DNA of 64,000 bases from Stenotrophomonas maltophilia (GCF_004920835.1 NZ_QFHO01000006.1:1-64000), one strand, 5' to 3'. Shown: positions 37,872 through 47,106, counted from the first letter of the stretch. Program-made: numbers and translations. Notes: generated by a model from the letters alone, not told the origin.

Positions 37872-38888
37872 TTACCAGACCACTTCAGCCATCGAGCAGT
37901 TCAGGCCCGAGCCGATGCCCAGAAGCGCGATGCGGTCGCCCTTCTTCAGCTTGCCCAGCTGCTTGAGCTTGCTCAGCACGATCGGCACCGAGGCCGGACC
38001 GATGTTGCCGTGCTCGCCGAAGATGGTCATGACCTTCTTCGGGTCGATGCCGAAATTCTTGATGAACGCCGCGGTGTGCGGCTGGCTGACCTGGTGGATG
38101 ACGAACTGGTCCAGCTCTTCCACGGCCCAGCCCAGTGCGATCTTGGCGGCGGTGAAGGTCTTCTGGGCCAGCTTGATGCCCTCGATCAGCAGCATGCGGG
38201 TGTCGGTGACCATGCGGTCCAGGTTGCCCAGGCACAGCTGGTTCCACTCGGTGGCCGAGCGGGTCACGCCGCCCTTGTAGCGCGGTGCATCCGGCACCAG
38301 CTCCGAGCGCGCCATCACCATCGCGGCGGCACCCGAACCGGTGGTCAGGGCGGCCAGTTCGTTGCGGAAGTCGTCGGCGGTGACGTCCGGGGCGGTCATC
38401 CGCTCCAGGGTCTTCTCGTACACCAGGTTGGCGGTCTCGCCGTCCACCACCAGCGCGTAGTCGATGTCACCGCGCTCGATCATGCGCGCCGCGATATCCA
38501 TGCCGTTGATGAAGGCCAGGCAGGCATTGGCGACGTCGAAGGTCATGCACTCGTCGCTGACGCCGAGGTTGCCGGAGACGATCGACGCAGTGGACGGCTC
38601 CAGGTAGTCGCGGCTGACCGAGGTGTTGACCAGCAGGCCCACCTGCGTCGCATTGATGCCTGCGTCTTCCAGCGCCTTGCGGCCGGCCATGGTGGCGGCG
38701 TCGGAGGCCAGCACGCCGTTGTCCCACAGGCGGCGGGCATGGATGCCGGCGATATCGCCGAGCACGTCGGTGCGGATACCAAGGCGATCCAGCGTCGGCT
38801 GCAGCCGCTCGTTGATTTCCTTGGTCGTCAGCGTATGCGGCGCATCAACGTGTGCCAGGCCGGCGATCGAGACATTCTTGAAGAGCAT
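37872..38888 (-). CDS. oleA: OleA, thiolase-fold head-to-head condensing enzyme
   Basis: About 338 aa from the Met at 38888, the length of the structurally known Xanthomonas OleA. It condenses two fatty acyl-CoAs to a 2-alkyl-3-ketoacid. The active-site Cys is in V-A-N-A-C-L-A-F (residue 123 here), with the pathway-specific Glu (residue 97, D-Y-L-E-P-S-T), H in I-H-Q-V-S and N in H-G-N-I-G. It is the first ole gene on this strand. Confidence 0.96.
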   Translation of the reverse strand: MLFKNVSIAGLAHVDAPHTLTTKEINERLQPTLDRLGIRTDVLGDIAGIHARRLWDNGVLASDAATMAGRKALEDAGINATQVGLLVNTSVSRDYLEPSTASIVSGNLGVSDECMTFDVANACLAFINGMDIAARMIERGDIDYALVVDGETANLVYEKTLERMTAPDVTADDFRNELAALTTGSGAAAMVMARSELVPDAPRYKGGVTRSATEWNQLCLGNLDRMVTDTRMLLIEGIKLAQKTFTAAKIALGWAVEELDQFVIHQVSQPHTAAFIKNFGIDPKKVMTIFGEHGNIGPASVPIVLSKLKQLGKLKKGDRIALLGIGSGLNCSMAEVVW

Positions 38889-38991
38889 CGAGGTTAGCGC
38901 CAAGGCTCAGGCAAAAGGGGGCGCTATTCTATAACTCCCGGGGCCTTCACCGCATCTTTACGAATTCAGGCTTGGCCGTATGGTGAAGCAT

Positions 38992-39309
38992 TCAGCGCGG
39001 CGGGCACTGGAATGCGGCGAAGCGCTGGCTGCCCTCGGCCGGTGCGGCAGCGGCCTGCACGGCATTGGCACCGGCGCTCGGGGCCTCGTTGCGGGCCAGG
39101 GTTTCCAGCTCTTCCTGCACGCGCAGCGGGTTGCGGTTGTAGAAACCGACCTTGCTCTTCACCGTGACCACCACCTCGCCCTTGGCGATGCAACCGGCCG
39201 GAACCGGGCCTGCCGGCAGCACGCGGGTCGTCTTGCCCGCCGGTTCGATCGGCACCCAGGTACAGGCGGTGACGGTGAGCAGCAGGGAGGAAAGCAGCAG
39301 AACGCGCAT
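38992..39309 (-). CDS. DUF4156 lipoprotein
   Basis: This 105-aa protein has a lipoprotein signal (L-T-V-T-A-C, lipid Cys at about residue 16) and a compact DUF4156 domain with K-G-E-V-V-V-T-V-K-S-K-V and L-A-R-N-E-A. A Gly/Ala-rich end finishes in Q-C-P-P-R. It is upstream of oleA on the same strand but separated by about 100 bases. Function unknown. Confidence 0.82.
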   Translation of the reverse strand: MRVLLLSSLLLTVTACTWVPIEPAGKTTRVLPAGPVPAGCIAKGEVVVTVKSKVGFYNRNPLRVQEELETLARNEAPSAGANAVQAAAAPAEGSQRFAAFQCPPR

Positions 39310-39376
39310 GGGCAGATCCTGGAAGGGTATGGGGGGATTCTGCCTGAACAGCCTGAATCGGGGGTAGCCCGTGGGC

Positions 39377-39409
39377 GGGGTCAGATCCCCCGCAGGGGGC
39401 TCTGACCCC
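39377..39409. repeat. GGGGTCAGATCC palindrome
   Basis: Arms GGGGTCAGATCCCC and GGGGGCTCTGACCCC with one mismatch, followed by a single GCCGGCCAACGGCCGGCACTAC REP arm at 39419-39440. Confidence 0.82.
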
Positions 39410-39486
39410 TTCAGAGTTGCCGGCCAACGGCCGGCACTACCAAGGGGAGCCGGCCCGCCACATGGCGGGCCGGGTCTTGCCTTATT

Positions 39487-42336
39487 TCATTTCTTGACCG
39501 GATTGCCTTCGGCGTCGATCACCGTCACCTCACCCAGATTCAGCGCACGCACCGCCGCTTCAGTCTGCTTGAGGTCACCCACCACCACCCAGGTCAGCGC
39601 CTGCGGCTTGATCTCGGCGGCGGCCTGCTGCACCTGTGCCGGGGTCATCGACTCGATCTCGGCCTTGCGACGCAGCACGTAGTCGTCCGGGCGCTTGAAC
39701 TGCACGATCGAACCGATGGTCGACGCCACCGCGCTGGCGGTCTCGTAGGCACCAGGCAGGCTCAGGGTCTGGATGTTGCGGATGCGGTTGACCTCGGCGG
39801 CGGTGGCCGGCTTGCTGCCATCGGCGAACGCGGCAATTTCCTTGCGCATTTCCGCCATCGCCGGGCCGGTCTTGTCGATCTGCACCGGCGCGCTGGCCAT
39901 CCACGGGCGCTGGCCCACCGAGTTGATCGCGCTGCTGCGCGCACCGTACGACCAGTGCTTGTCCTCACGCAGGTTCATGTTCAGGCGCGAGGTGAAGTCG
40001 CCGCCGATCACGCCGTTGGCGATGTCGAAGCGGGTCGAGCTGGTGGCGCTGGACGGCGCCACCACCTGGCCGGCGAACAGGTTGGCCTGCACCGCGCCCG
40101 GCTGGTCGATCAGGAACACGCGCGGGCCCTTCGGCAATGCGACGTCGGTGGCCGCCTTCACCTGCGGGGCGTCGCCGGCAGCCTTCCAGTCGCCCAGCTG
40201 CTTGTCCAGCAGCGGCACGATCTCGGCCAGGGTGGTGTCACCGACCACGATCAGGGTGCCGTTCTGCGGACGCAGCCAATCGTGGTGGAAGTCGACCAGG
40301 TCTTCGCGGGTCAGGCCGTTGATCGCCGCCTCGTCACCGCTGCCGGTAAACGGAATGGCATACGGGTGGCCCTTGCCGTACAGCAGCGGCGGCAGCACGC
40401 GCATCGCCACCGCACCCGGGTTGACCTTCTCCTGCTGGATGCCGGCGATCCAGGTCGCCTTGACCCGGTCGATCTCGCCCTGCTCGAAGCGCGGCTCACG
40501 CAGCAGGTCGCGGTACAGTGCCAGCGACGGCGCCAGGTTTTCCTTCAGTGCCGACAGGTCCACGCTCATCGAGTCCAAGCCGGCCGAGGCATCCAGGCTG
40601 GCACCCAGCGCATCGGCAGCATCGGCGAAGGCCAGCGAGCCGAGCTTGCCGGCGCCTTCGGTCATCAGGCTCATGGTGAAGTTGGCGGTGCCCGGCTTGC
40701 GGCCCTGGTCGGCGCTGAAGCCGCCCGGGAACTGGTAGCTGAACTGCACCACCGGAATCTCATGGCGTTCGGCCAGGATCACCTGGGTGCCATTCTTCAG
40801 CGTGGCGCGCTGCAGGGCCGGGAACTTCAGCTGCGGGAACTCGCGGGTCTGCGGCACGCCGGCCTTGCGGTCCACCTGTTCGGGCAGGGTGCTGTACTTC
40901 GGGTCCACCGCCGGCACGTTGAACGGCTTCGGTGCCTGGCTTGGTTCCTCCTTCAGTGCCACGCGCTCACCCGGTGCGATCACCAGGGTATGGCTGCCCT
41001 TGTCCAGCCACTGGGCGCCCAGGCGGCTGAGATCGGCGGCACTGGCCTTGTCGATGTTGGCCAGCGAGGTGCGGAAGCAGCCCGGGTCGCCGGTGAACAC
41101 CGCGCACTCGGCCAGCGCATCGGCCTTGCCGCCAAAGCCGCCGATGCGCTCGATGCCACGGATGAAGCCGGCGCGGGCGCCGGTCTTGGCGCGCTCCAGC
41201 TCGGCCGCGGTCGGGCCCTGCTTGATCAGGCGGTCCAGTTCCTCGTCGATGATCTTCTCGACCTTGGCCGGATCCTGGCCCTGCTTCACGGTCGCCACGA
41301 TCACGAAGTTGGAGCCCAGCTGCGAGGCCGACAGGCCCGAACCGATGCTGTCCACCAGCTTGTCCTGGTGCTGCAGGCGCTGGCTCAGGCGCGAGGACTT
41401 GGCACCGCCCAACACCTCGGCGAACAACTGCAGCTGGTCGATGTCGGCGGTGCCGACCTGCGGCACGTTCCAGGCGCGGTAGATGCGCGCCTGCGGCACC
41501 TTGTCGGTCATCGTCTCGCGGGTATCGGCGCTGCGCTTGGCCACGTTCACTGCCGGCTGCGCCATGCTCGGGCCGGCCGGGATGCTGCCGAAGTACTTGG
41601 CAGCCTTTTCCTTGGCGGTGGCCAGGTCGATGTCACCGGCCAGCACCAGCACCGCGTTGTTCGGGCCGTACCAGGTGCGGAACCAGGTCTTCACGTCGTC
41701 CAGCGAAGCGGCGTTGAGATCGTTCATCGAACCGATCACACCGTGGTGGTACGGGTGGCCGACCGGGTACAGCGCCTTGTTGAGCTGATCCCAGGCCTGG
41801 CCATAAGGCTGGTTCTCGCCCTGGCGCTTCTCGTTCTGCACCACGCCACGCTGCTCGTCCAGCGCGGCCTGGTCGATCGCACCGACCAGGTGGCCCATGC
41901 GGTCCGACTCCATCCACAGCGCCATGTCCAGCGCGGTGGTCGGCACGTTCTCGAAGTAGTTGGTGCGGTCGGTGTTGGTAGTGCCGTTCTGGCCGGTGGC
42001 ACCCACCTGCTTGAAGGGCTCGAAGTACTCACCGTCGTGGTTTTCGCTGCTCTGGAACATCAAATGTTCGAACAGGTGCGCGAAGCCGGTGCGGCCGGCC
42101 GGCTCGTCCTTGCTACCCACGTGGTACCAGACATTGACCGCGACGATCGGCGCCTTGCGATCGGTATGCACGATCACGCGCAGGCCGTTGGGCAGTGTGA
42201 ACTGCTCAAACGGAATATCGACCTTGGCCGGTGCCGCCGGCTTGGCGGCAAGCGCGGAGGTGGGCGCAAGCGTACCCAGGGCAGTGCTGAGGGCGACGGC
42301 CAGCAATGCAGCGCGCGGGCGAAGGGCGAGAGACAT
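39487..42336 (-). CDS. M16-family (pitrilysin-like) periplasmic zinc peptidase
   Basis: About 949 aa from the Met at 42336 with a signal peptide (A-L-A-A-K-P). Two M16 halves are present. The first has the inverted zinc motif H-L-F-E-H (HxxEH) with the downstream Glu in V-Q-N-E-K-R. The second lacks the motif, as is usual for the inactive partner domain. It should degrade peptides in the periplasm. An upstream start at 42354 adds six residues before the signal peptide. Confidence 0.9.
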   Translation of the reverse strand: MSLALRPRAALLAVALSTALGTLAPTSALAAKPAAPAKVDIPFEQFTLPNGLRVIVHTDRKAPIVAVNVWYHVGSKDEPAGRTGFAHLFEHLMFQSSENHDGEYFEPFKQVGATGQNGTTNTDRTNYFENVPTTALDMALWMESDRMGHLVGAIDQAALDEQRGVVQNEKRQGENQPYGQAWDQLNKALYPVGHPYHHGVIGSMNDLNAASLDDVKTWFRTWYGPNNAVLVLAGDIDLATAKEKAAKYFGSIPAGPSMAQPAVNVAKRSADTRETMTDKVPQARIYRAWNVPQVGTADIDQLQLFAEVLGGAKSSRLSQRLQHQDKLVDSIGSGLSASQLGSNFVIVATVKQGQDPAKVEKIIDEELDRLIKQGPTAAELERAKTGARAGFIRGIERIGGFGGKADALAECAVFTGDPGCFRTSLANIDKASAADLSRLGAQWLDKGSHTLVIAPGERVALKEEPSQAPKPFNVPAVDPKYSTLPEQVDRKAGVPQTREFPQLKFPALQRATLKNGTQVILAERHEIPVVQFSYQFPGGFSADQGRKPGTANFTMSLMTEGAGKLGSLAFADAADALGASLDASAGLDSMSVDLSALKENLAPSLALYRDLLREPRFEQGEIDRVKATWIAGIQQEKVNPGAVAMRVLPPLLYGKGHPYAIPFTGSGDEAAINGLTREDLVDFHHDWLRPQNGTLIVVGDTTLAEIVPLLDKQLGDWKAAGDAPQVKAATDVALPKGPRVFLIDQPGAVQANLFAGQVVAPSSATSSTRFDIANGVIGGDFTSRLNMNLREDKHWSYGARSSAINSVGQRPWMASAPVQIDKTGPAMAEMRKEIAAFADGSKPATAAEVNRIRNIQTLSLPGAYETASAVASTIGSIVQFKRPDDYVLRRKAEIESMTPAQVQQAAAEIKPQALTWVVVGDLKQTEAAVRALNLGEVTVIDAEGNPVKK

Positions 42337-42490
42337 ATCCGGATCCTTGGTCACATAGGTGAACCCCGATCCTAGCCTGCGCAGGCAACGGCAGGAATCG
42401 GTCGCCAGTCACTGGGGGTGTTTGCCCCTGTGCACCATCCGCGGCCCCTCACGGCCGAGTTCTGGGCTGTCACATGCACCGGCAGCCATC

Positions 42491-42544
42491 GTCCGGACAG
42501 TGTCCGCAGCACATGGAATGGACAGGTGTCCGCCCACCGGACAC
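42491..42544 (+). promoter_or_regulatory. Cluster of TGTCC/GGACA palindromes (candidate activator sites)
   Basis: Three overlapping inverted repeats: CGGACA-G-TGTCCG (42494-42506), GGACA-N2-TGTCC (42520-42531) and GTGTCCG-N5-CGGACAC (42526-42544). They lie about 45-95 bases upstream of the -24 element, the normal place for sites of a sigma-54 enhancer-binding protein. Confidence 0.6.
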
Positions 42545-42585
42545 TTTTTGGCCGACAAAAATCCTTTTAAATCAATCATTAAAAG

Positions 42586-42603
42586 TTGGCACGGGGATTG
42601 CTT
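42586..42603 (+). promoter_or_regulatory. Sigma-54 (-24/-12) promoter
   Basis: TTGGCACG-N4-TTGCTT is an essentially perfect sigma-54 element, with GG at 42588-42589 and GC at 42600-42601 (12-base phase). The predicted transcript start is about 42613, giving a leader of about 140 bases before the next gene. Confidence 0.8.
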
Positions 42604-42751
42604 GGTACTTCCTGCGCCAAGAAGGGCTTCAGACAAAAGCTGACTGAAGACTGAACAAATGCAGGAAATGGAAAATTTTCCTTGCATGCCCAGAATTGGT
42701 GTACTACCTTACTACCACACCACTGCCCACCAACACTAAACAGGCCCCGTC

Positions 42752-43228
42752 ATGAACGCCAAGACCATTGCCATCGCCATCGCCCTGATCGCCGGCACCG
42801 CGGTTGTTTCGTCGGTGCAGGCCTCCGAATCCATCAAGACCCTGTCCACCGTGCAGGTTCGTCCGGCCGCCGACCAGCTGGCCCAGCAGGCCTGGGAACA
42901 GGCCAGCGGCATCCCGACCCTGGCCACGGTGGAAGTTCGCCCGAGCAGCGACCAGCTGGCCGAGCGCAACGGCTACCTCGCCGCCCCGGTTGCTGCCGCG
43001 ATGCCGATCACCACCCTGGCCTCGGTGGAAGTTCGCCCGAGCCTGGAGCAGCGTGTCGCCCTGGTCGCCGAGCAGGAAGCCCAGCGCTACGCCGCCACCC
43101 TGGCTGCCGCCGCCACCAGCGTCGCCAACCAGGTCATCACCAACCTGCCGGCCCTGCAGGTTCGCCCGAGCGCCGCCGACCTGCAGGCCCTGGCCACCGA
43201 AACCGCCCAGGTCCTGCTGCGCCCGTAA
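42752..43228 (+). CDS. Secreted protein with four V-x-V-R-P repeats
   Basis: This 158-aa protein has a signal peptide (cleavage near S-V-Q-A-S). Its mature part carries four degenerate units L-x-T/S-V-x-V-R-P-x-x-D/E-Q-L-A at residues 31-45, 57-71, 89-103 and 132-146, separated by Ala-rich helical linkers. I do not recognise the family. It is the only gene in the window with a clear sigma-54 promoter. Location is periplasmic, cell-surface or secreted; function unknown. Confidence 0.75.
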   Translation: MNAKTIAIAIALIAGTAVVSSVQASESIKTLSTVQVRPAADQLAQQAWEQASGIPTLATVEVRPSSDQLAERNGYLAAPVAAAMPITTLASVEVRPSLEQRVALVAEQEAQRYAATLAAAATSVANQVITNLPALQVRPSAADLQALATETAQVLLRP

Positions 43229-43297
43229 CCGGTGCCGCCCTGCCCCGTGCGGGGCGTGCGCCGTAAAGGCGGCGGTCGTCGCAGGTACACTGCGCCG

Positions 43298-43777
43298 ATG
43301 AATGCCGCGCCCCAGTTCCATGTGATCCTGTTCCAACCGGAAATCCCGCCCAACACGGGCAATGTGATCCGGCTCTGCGCCAACACCGGCGCGCAGCTGC
43401 ACCTGGTCGAGCCGCTCGGTTTCGCACTGGAAGACAAGCAGCTCAAGCGCGCCGGGCTGGACTACCACGAGTACTCGCGCCTGCAGGTGCACCCCGATCT
43501 GGACACGACGCTGGCGCGGGTCGCACCGAAGCGGTTGTTTGCCCTGAGTACGCGGGCCAGCGTCCGCTATGACAGCGTGGCGTTCGAAGATGGCGATGCG
43601 TTCCTGTTCGGCCCGGAAAGCCGCGGCCTGCCGCAGGACGTGCTTGATGCATTGCCCGATGGCCGCCGCCTGCGCCTGCCGATGCGGCCGGACAACCGCA
43701 GCCTCAATCTTTCCAACACCGTTGCGGTGGTGATGTACGAAGCGTGGCGCCAGCACGGGTTTGCCGGCGGGGCGTAA
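43298..43777 (+). CDS. trmL: tRNA (cytidine/uridine-34-2'-O)-methyltransferase TrmL
   Basis: About 159 aa from the Met at 43298. This SPOUT (trefoil-knot) methyltransferase has the N-terminal F-Q-P-E-I-P-P-N-T-G-N, the SAM-binding F-G-P-E-S-R-G-L-P and the knot end R-S-L-N-L-S-N-T-V-A. It 2'-O-methylates the wobble base of certain leucine tRNAs. Size and motifs are typical. Confidence 0.93.
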   Translation: MNAAPQFHVILFQPEIPPNTGNVIRLCANTGAQLHLVEPLGFALEDKQLKRAGLDYHEYSRLQVHPDLDTTLARVAPKRLFALSTRASVRYDSVAFEDGDAFLFGPESRGLPQDVLDALPDGRRLRLPMRPDNRSLNLSNTVAVVMYEAWRQHGFAGGA

Positions 43778-43810
43778 ACCGCCTCAGGTAAGTGTGAACC
43801 GATCCTGGTG

Positions 43811-43880
43811 GTTGCGGACCTTGGTCCGCACAGATGTTGCGTCGCACGCTGAAGGAATGTGCCAACCAAGGTTGGCACCC
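43811..43880. repeat. Degenerate REP pair
   Basis: A GTTGCGGACCTTGGTCCGCA arm and a later CCAACCAAGGTTGGCACCC arm resemble the GTAGATGCC-type REP pair with decayed heads. They lie between convergent trmL and gcdH. Confidence 0.55.
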
Positions 43881-43894
43881 ACCGGGAACAGGTT

Positions 43895-45058
43895 TCAGAA
43901 CGCGTTGATGCCGGTCAGCTCACGCCCAATCACCAGCTGGTGCACGGTCTCGGTGCCTTCATAGGTGATCACCGATTCCAGGTTCAGCGCATGCCGGATC
44001 GCTACATGCTCGGTGGTGATGCCGGCCCCGCCCAGCAGATCGCGACATTCGCGGGCGATGTCGATGGCCATGCGGCAGTTGTTCCACTTGGCCAGGCTGA
44101 CCTGCTGCGGCTGCAGCTGGCCGGCTTCCTTCAGGCGCCCGAGCTGCAACGCCAGCAGCTGCGCCATGGTGATGCGGCGGGCCATCTCGGCCAGCTTGAT
44201 CTGTGCGCTCTGGGTCGCGGCCAGCGGGCGGCCGAACAACACGCGCTCCTTGGCATAGCCCAGCGCTTCATCCAGACAGGCAATGGCCGAACCGATCGGG
44301 CCCCAGCTGATGCCGAAACGGGCCTGGGTCAGGCAACCCAGCGGCCCCTTCAGGCCCTTCACGTTGGGCAGGCGGTGGCTGTCGGGCACGCGCACGTCGT
44401 CGAAGAACAGCGCACCGGTCAGCGACGCACGCAGGCTCATCTTGTGCTTGATCTCCTGCGTGGTGAACCCCGGCATGCCCTTTTCCAGCACGAAGCCCTG
44501 GATGCCGTCCTCGGTCTGCGCCCAGACGATGGCCAGGTCGGCCACCGGGCCGCTGGTGATCCACATCTTGCTGCCGTTGATGCGCCAGTCGTCGCCATCG
44601 CGCACGGCGCGGGTCTTCATGCTGGCCGGATCGGAGCCGCCGTGCGCTTCGGTCAGGCCGAAGCAGCCGATCAGCTCGCCGCGCGCCATCGCCGGCAGCC
44701 ATTGCCGGCGCTGTTCCTCGCTGCCGTAGGCGTAGATCGGGTACATGCACAGCGAGCTCTGCACCGATACGAAGCTGCGCAGGCCGGAATCGCCGCGTTC
44801 CAGTTCCTGGCAGATCAGGCCGTAGCTGACCGCGCCGAGGTCGCCGCCGCCGTATTCGGCCGGAAGGGTGGCACCGAGCAGGCCCAGCGCGGCGATCTCC
44901 GGCACCAGCTCTGAAGGGAAGCGTGCCTGGTCGAAGGCATCGCCGATGATCGGCAGCACGCGCTCGTTGGTGAAGCGGGCGACGCTCTCCTGGACCGCGC
45001 GCTCTTCCTCGCTGAGCAGGGAACGGACATCGAACAGGTCGTACGGATCCAAAGCCAT
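43895..45058 (-). CDS. gcdH: Glutaryl-CoA dehydrogenase
   Basis: About 387 aa from the ATG at 45058; a GTG at 45067 would add three residues. This acyl-CoA dehydrogenase oxidises and decarboxylates glutaryl-CoA to crotonyl-CoA in lysine/tryptophan breakdown. The FAD region has G-L-T-E-A-H-G-G-S-D-P, and the C-terminal catalytic Glu is in T-Y-E-G-T-E-T-V-H, as in GCDH. Electrons go to ETF and then to the oxidoreductase encoded divergently beside it. Confidence 0.9.
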   Translation of the reverse strand: MALDPYDLFDVRSLLSEEERAVQESVARFTNERVLPIIGDAFDQARFPSELVPEIAALGLLGATLPAEYGGGDLGAVSYGLICQELERGDSGLRSFVSVQSSLCMYPIYAYGSEEQRRQWLPAMARGELIGCFGLTEAHGGSDPASMKTRAVRDGDDWRINGSKMWITSGPVADLAIVWAQTEDGIQGFVLEKGMPGFTTQEIKHKMSLRASLTGALFFDDVRVPDSHRLPNVKGLKGPLGCLTQARFGISWGPIGSAIACLDEALGYAKERVLFGRPLAATQSAQIKLAEMARRITMAQLLALQLGRLKEAGQLQPQQVSLAKWNNCRMAIDIARECRDLLGGAGITTEHVAIRHALNLESVITYEGTETVHQLVIGRELTGINAF

Positions 45059-45119
45059 GGCACTCACACGCAGTCAGGACCCGACCATTGTCGGTCATCC
45101 GGGCGGAGTTGGTGTGCGG

Positions 45120-45181
45120 GTAGAGGCCGACCTTGGTCGGCGCTGGTGTTTCCGCTCACGCCAACCAAGGTTGGCACCTAC
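45120..45181. repeat. REP pair (GTAG/GCCGACC type)
   Basis: GTAGAGGCCGACCTTGGTCGG and the inverse CCAACCAAGGTTGGCACCTAC lie between the divergent gcdH and ETF-QO genes. Confidence 0.78.
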
Positions 45182-45364
45182 CAGACCACGCGCATTACGC
45201 TGCATTGCAGCAATCCGGATGTGAACATCGGCGATCTAGCTCGATCACGCGCGGCCCGGTACCCTGACACATTCAAACAACCGTTTCGCTCGTGGCTGCA
45301 CGCGCGATTCCCAGGCAACCGCCGGTGGCCCCGATGCCGGCACTACCCACGAGTCATGCAATCG

Positions 45365-47041
45365 ATGAGCGCTGAAGCCAACGCCCTGCCCCCGCGTGAA
45401 GTAATGGAGTTCGACGTGGTGATCGTCGGCGCCGGCCCCGCCGGCCTGGCCACCGCGATCCGCCTGCGCCAGCGCGCGATCGAAGCCGGTCGCGAGCTGT
45501 CGGTGTGCGTACTGGAAAAGGGCTCCGAGCCGGGCGCGCACGTGCTGTCCGGTGCGGTGATGGACCCGCGCGCGCTGACCGAACTGTTCCCGGACTGGGC
45601 CGAGCGCGGCGCACCGCTGAAGCAGAAGGTCACCCGCGACGAATTCCTGTTCCTCAGCGAAACCGGCGCACGCAGCACGCCCCATGCGCTGCTGCCGGAG
45701 TGCTTCCACAACGAAGGCAACTACATCATCAGCCTGGGTGAAGTGACCCGCTGGCTGGCGCAGCAGGCCGAGGCGCTGGAAGTAGCGATCTTCCCCGGCT
45801 TCGCTGCCGCCGAGGTGCTGTACGGCGACGACGGCGCAGTCATCGGCGTGGCCACAGGCGACATGGGCATCGAGAAGGACGGCACGCGCGGCCCCGCCTT
45901 CGAACGCGGCATGGCCCTGCAGGCGAAGTACACCGTGTTCGCCGAAGGCGCGCGCGGTCATCTCGGCCGCCAGCTGATCAGCCGTTTCAAGCTGGATGAC
46001 GGCAAGGACCCGCAGGCCTACGGCATCGGCATCAAGGAGCTGTGGCAGATCGACCCAGCCAAGCATGAGCCGGGCCTGGTCGTGCACGCCGCCGGCTGGC
46101 CACTGGACAGCGACACCTACGGCGGTGCCTTCCTGTACCACGCAGATGGCGGCAAGGTCGCCATCGGCTACGTGGTCGGCCTGGACTACAAGAACCCGTG
46201 GCTGAGCCCGTTCGAAGAGTTCCAGCGCTTCAAGACCCACCCGTCCATCCGCAAGCATCTGGAAGGCGGCACCCGCATCGGCTACGGCGCGCGCGCGATC
46301 ACCGCCGGCGGCCTGATGTCGCTGCCGAAGACGGTGTTCCCGGGTGGTGCGCTGGTCGGCTGCGAAGCCGGCTACCTCAACGTCAGCCGCATCAAGGGCA
46401 GCCATGCCGCGATCAAGACCGGCATGCTGTGCGCCGATGCCGCATTCGATGCGCTGGCCGCCGATCGCCAGCACGACGAACTGAGCGCCTACCCACAGGC
46501 CTTCGAAGCCAGCTGGCTGCATGACGAGCTGAAGCTGTCGAAGAACTTCAAGCAGTGGTTCAAGAAGGGCCAGACCGTGGCCACGCTGATGACCGGCATC
46601 GAGCAGTGGCTGCTGCCGAAGCTGGGCGTGCGCAACCCGCCGTGGACCCTGCGCCACAGCATCCCGGACCACGCCTGCCTGGAGCCGGCATCCAAGCACA
46701 CCCGCATCGCCTACCCGAAGCCGGATGGCGTGCTGACCTTCGATCGCCTCAGCTCGGTGTTCCTGAGCAGCACCAACCATGCCGAAGACCAGCCCAGCCA
46801 CCTGACGCTGAAGGATGCGAGCATTCCGGTGAAGGTGAACCTGGCCGAGTACGCCGGCCCGGAAGCGCGTTACTGCCCGGCAGGCGTGTACGAGTTCGTC
46901 GGCGACGGTAACGACGCGCGCCTGCAGATCAATGCGCAGAACTGCGTGCACTGCAAGACCTGCGACATCAAGGACCCCACCCAGAACATCGTCTGGGTGA
47001 CCCCGCAGGGCGGCGGCGGCCCGAACTACTCGGGCATGTGA
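45365..47041 (+). CDS. Electron transfer flavoprotein-ubiquinone oxidoreductase
   Basis: About 558 aa from the ATG at 45365; 45356 is an alternative. It passes electrons from ETF to ubiquinone. An N-terminal FAD-binding G-A-G-P-A-G-L-A, a central ubiquinone/membrane-association region and a C-terminal 4Fe-4S ferredoxin motif C-V-H-C-K-T-C-D-I-K-D-P are present. Next to gcdH and in the same window as liuA, it serves as the shared electron sink for acyl-CoA dehydrogenases. Confidence 0.94.
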   Translation: MSAEANALPPREVMEFDVVIVGAGPAGLATAIRLRQRAIEAGRELSVCVLEKGSEPGAHVLSGAVMDPRALTELFPDWAERGAPLKQKVTRDEFLFLSETGARSTPHALLPECFHNEGNYIISLGEVTRWLAQQAEALEVAIFPGFAAAEVLYGDDGAVIGVATGDMGIEKDGTRGPAFERGMALQAKYTVFAEGARGHLGRQLISRFKLDDGKDPQAYGIGIKELWQIDPAKHEPGLVVHAAGWPLDSDTYGGAFLYHADGGKVAIGYVVGLDYKNPWLSPFEEFQRFKTHPSIRKHLEGGTRIGYGARAITAGGLMSLPKTVFPGGALVGCEAGYLNVSRIKGSHAAIKTGMLCADAAFDALAADRQHDELSAYPQAFEASWLHDELKLSKNFKQWFKKGQTVATLMTGIEQWLLPKLGVRNPPWTLRHSIPDHACLEPASKHTRIAYPKPDGVLTFDRLSSVFLSSTNHAEDQPSHLTLKDASIPVKVNLAEYAGPEARYCPAGVYEFVGDGNDARLQINAQNCVHCKTCDIKDPTQNIVWVTPQGGGGPNYSGM

Positions 47042-47106
47042 TCGCCACGGGCTGCGACTGCGTGTCGCAGCCCACCTGCCCCGTTGCATCGCTATCCTGC
47101 CCGCCC

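Larger units (their letters stand above)
42337..42751. other. 415-base regulatory intergenic region
   Basis: No convincing gene. It carries palindromic sites, a sigma-54 promoter and a roughly 140-base leader for the repeat protein on the right, and presumably the minus-strand promoter of the M16 peptidase on the left. The leader contains a perfect 12-base palindrome GGAAAATTTTCC at 42670-42681. Confidence 0.7.

Noticed and set aside
39955..42375. 806-aa open frame on the plus strand
   Set aside because: Antisense to the M16 peptidase, which has clear catalytic motifs; no protein-like features.
42409..42687. 92-aa minus-strand open frame with several Cys
   Set aside because: It spans the sigma-54 promoter and palindromes, has no ribosome-binding site and no recognisable features.
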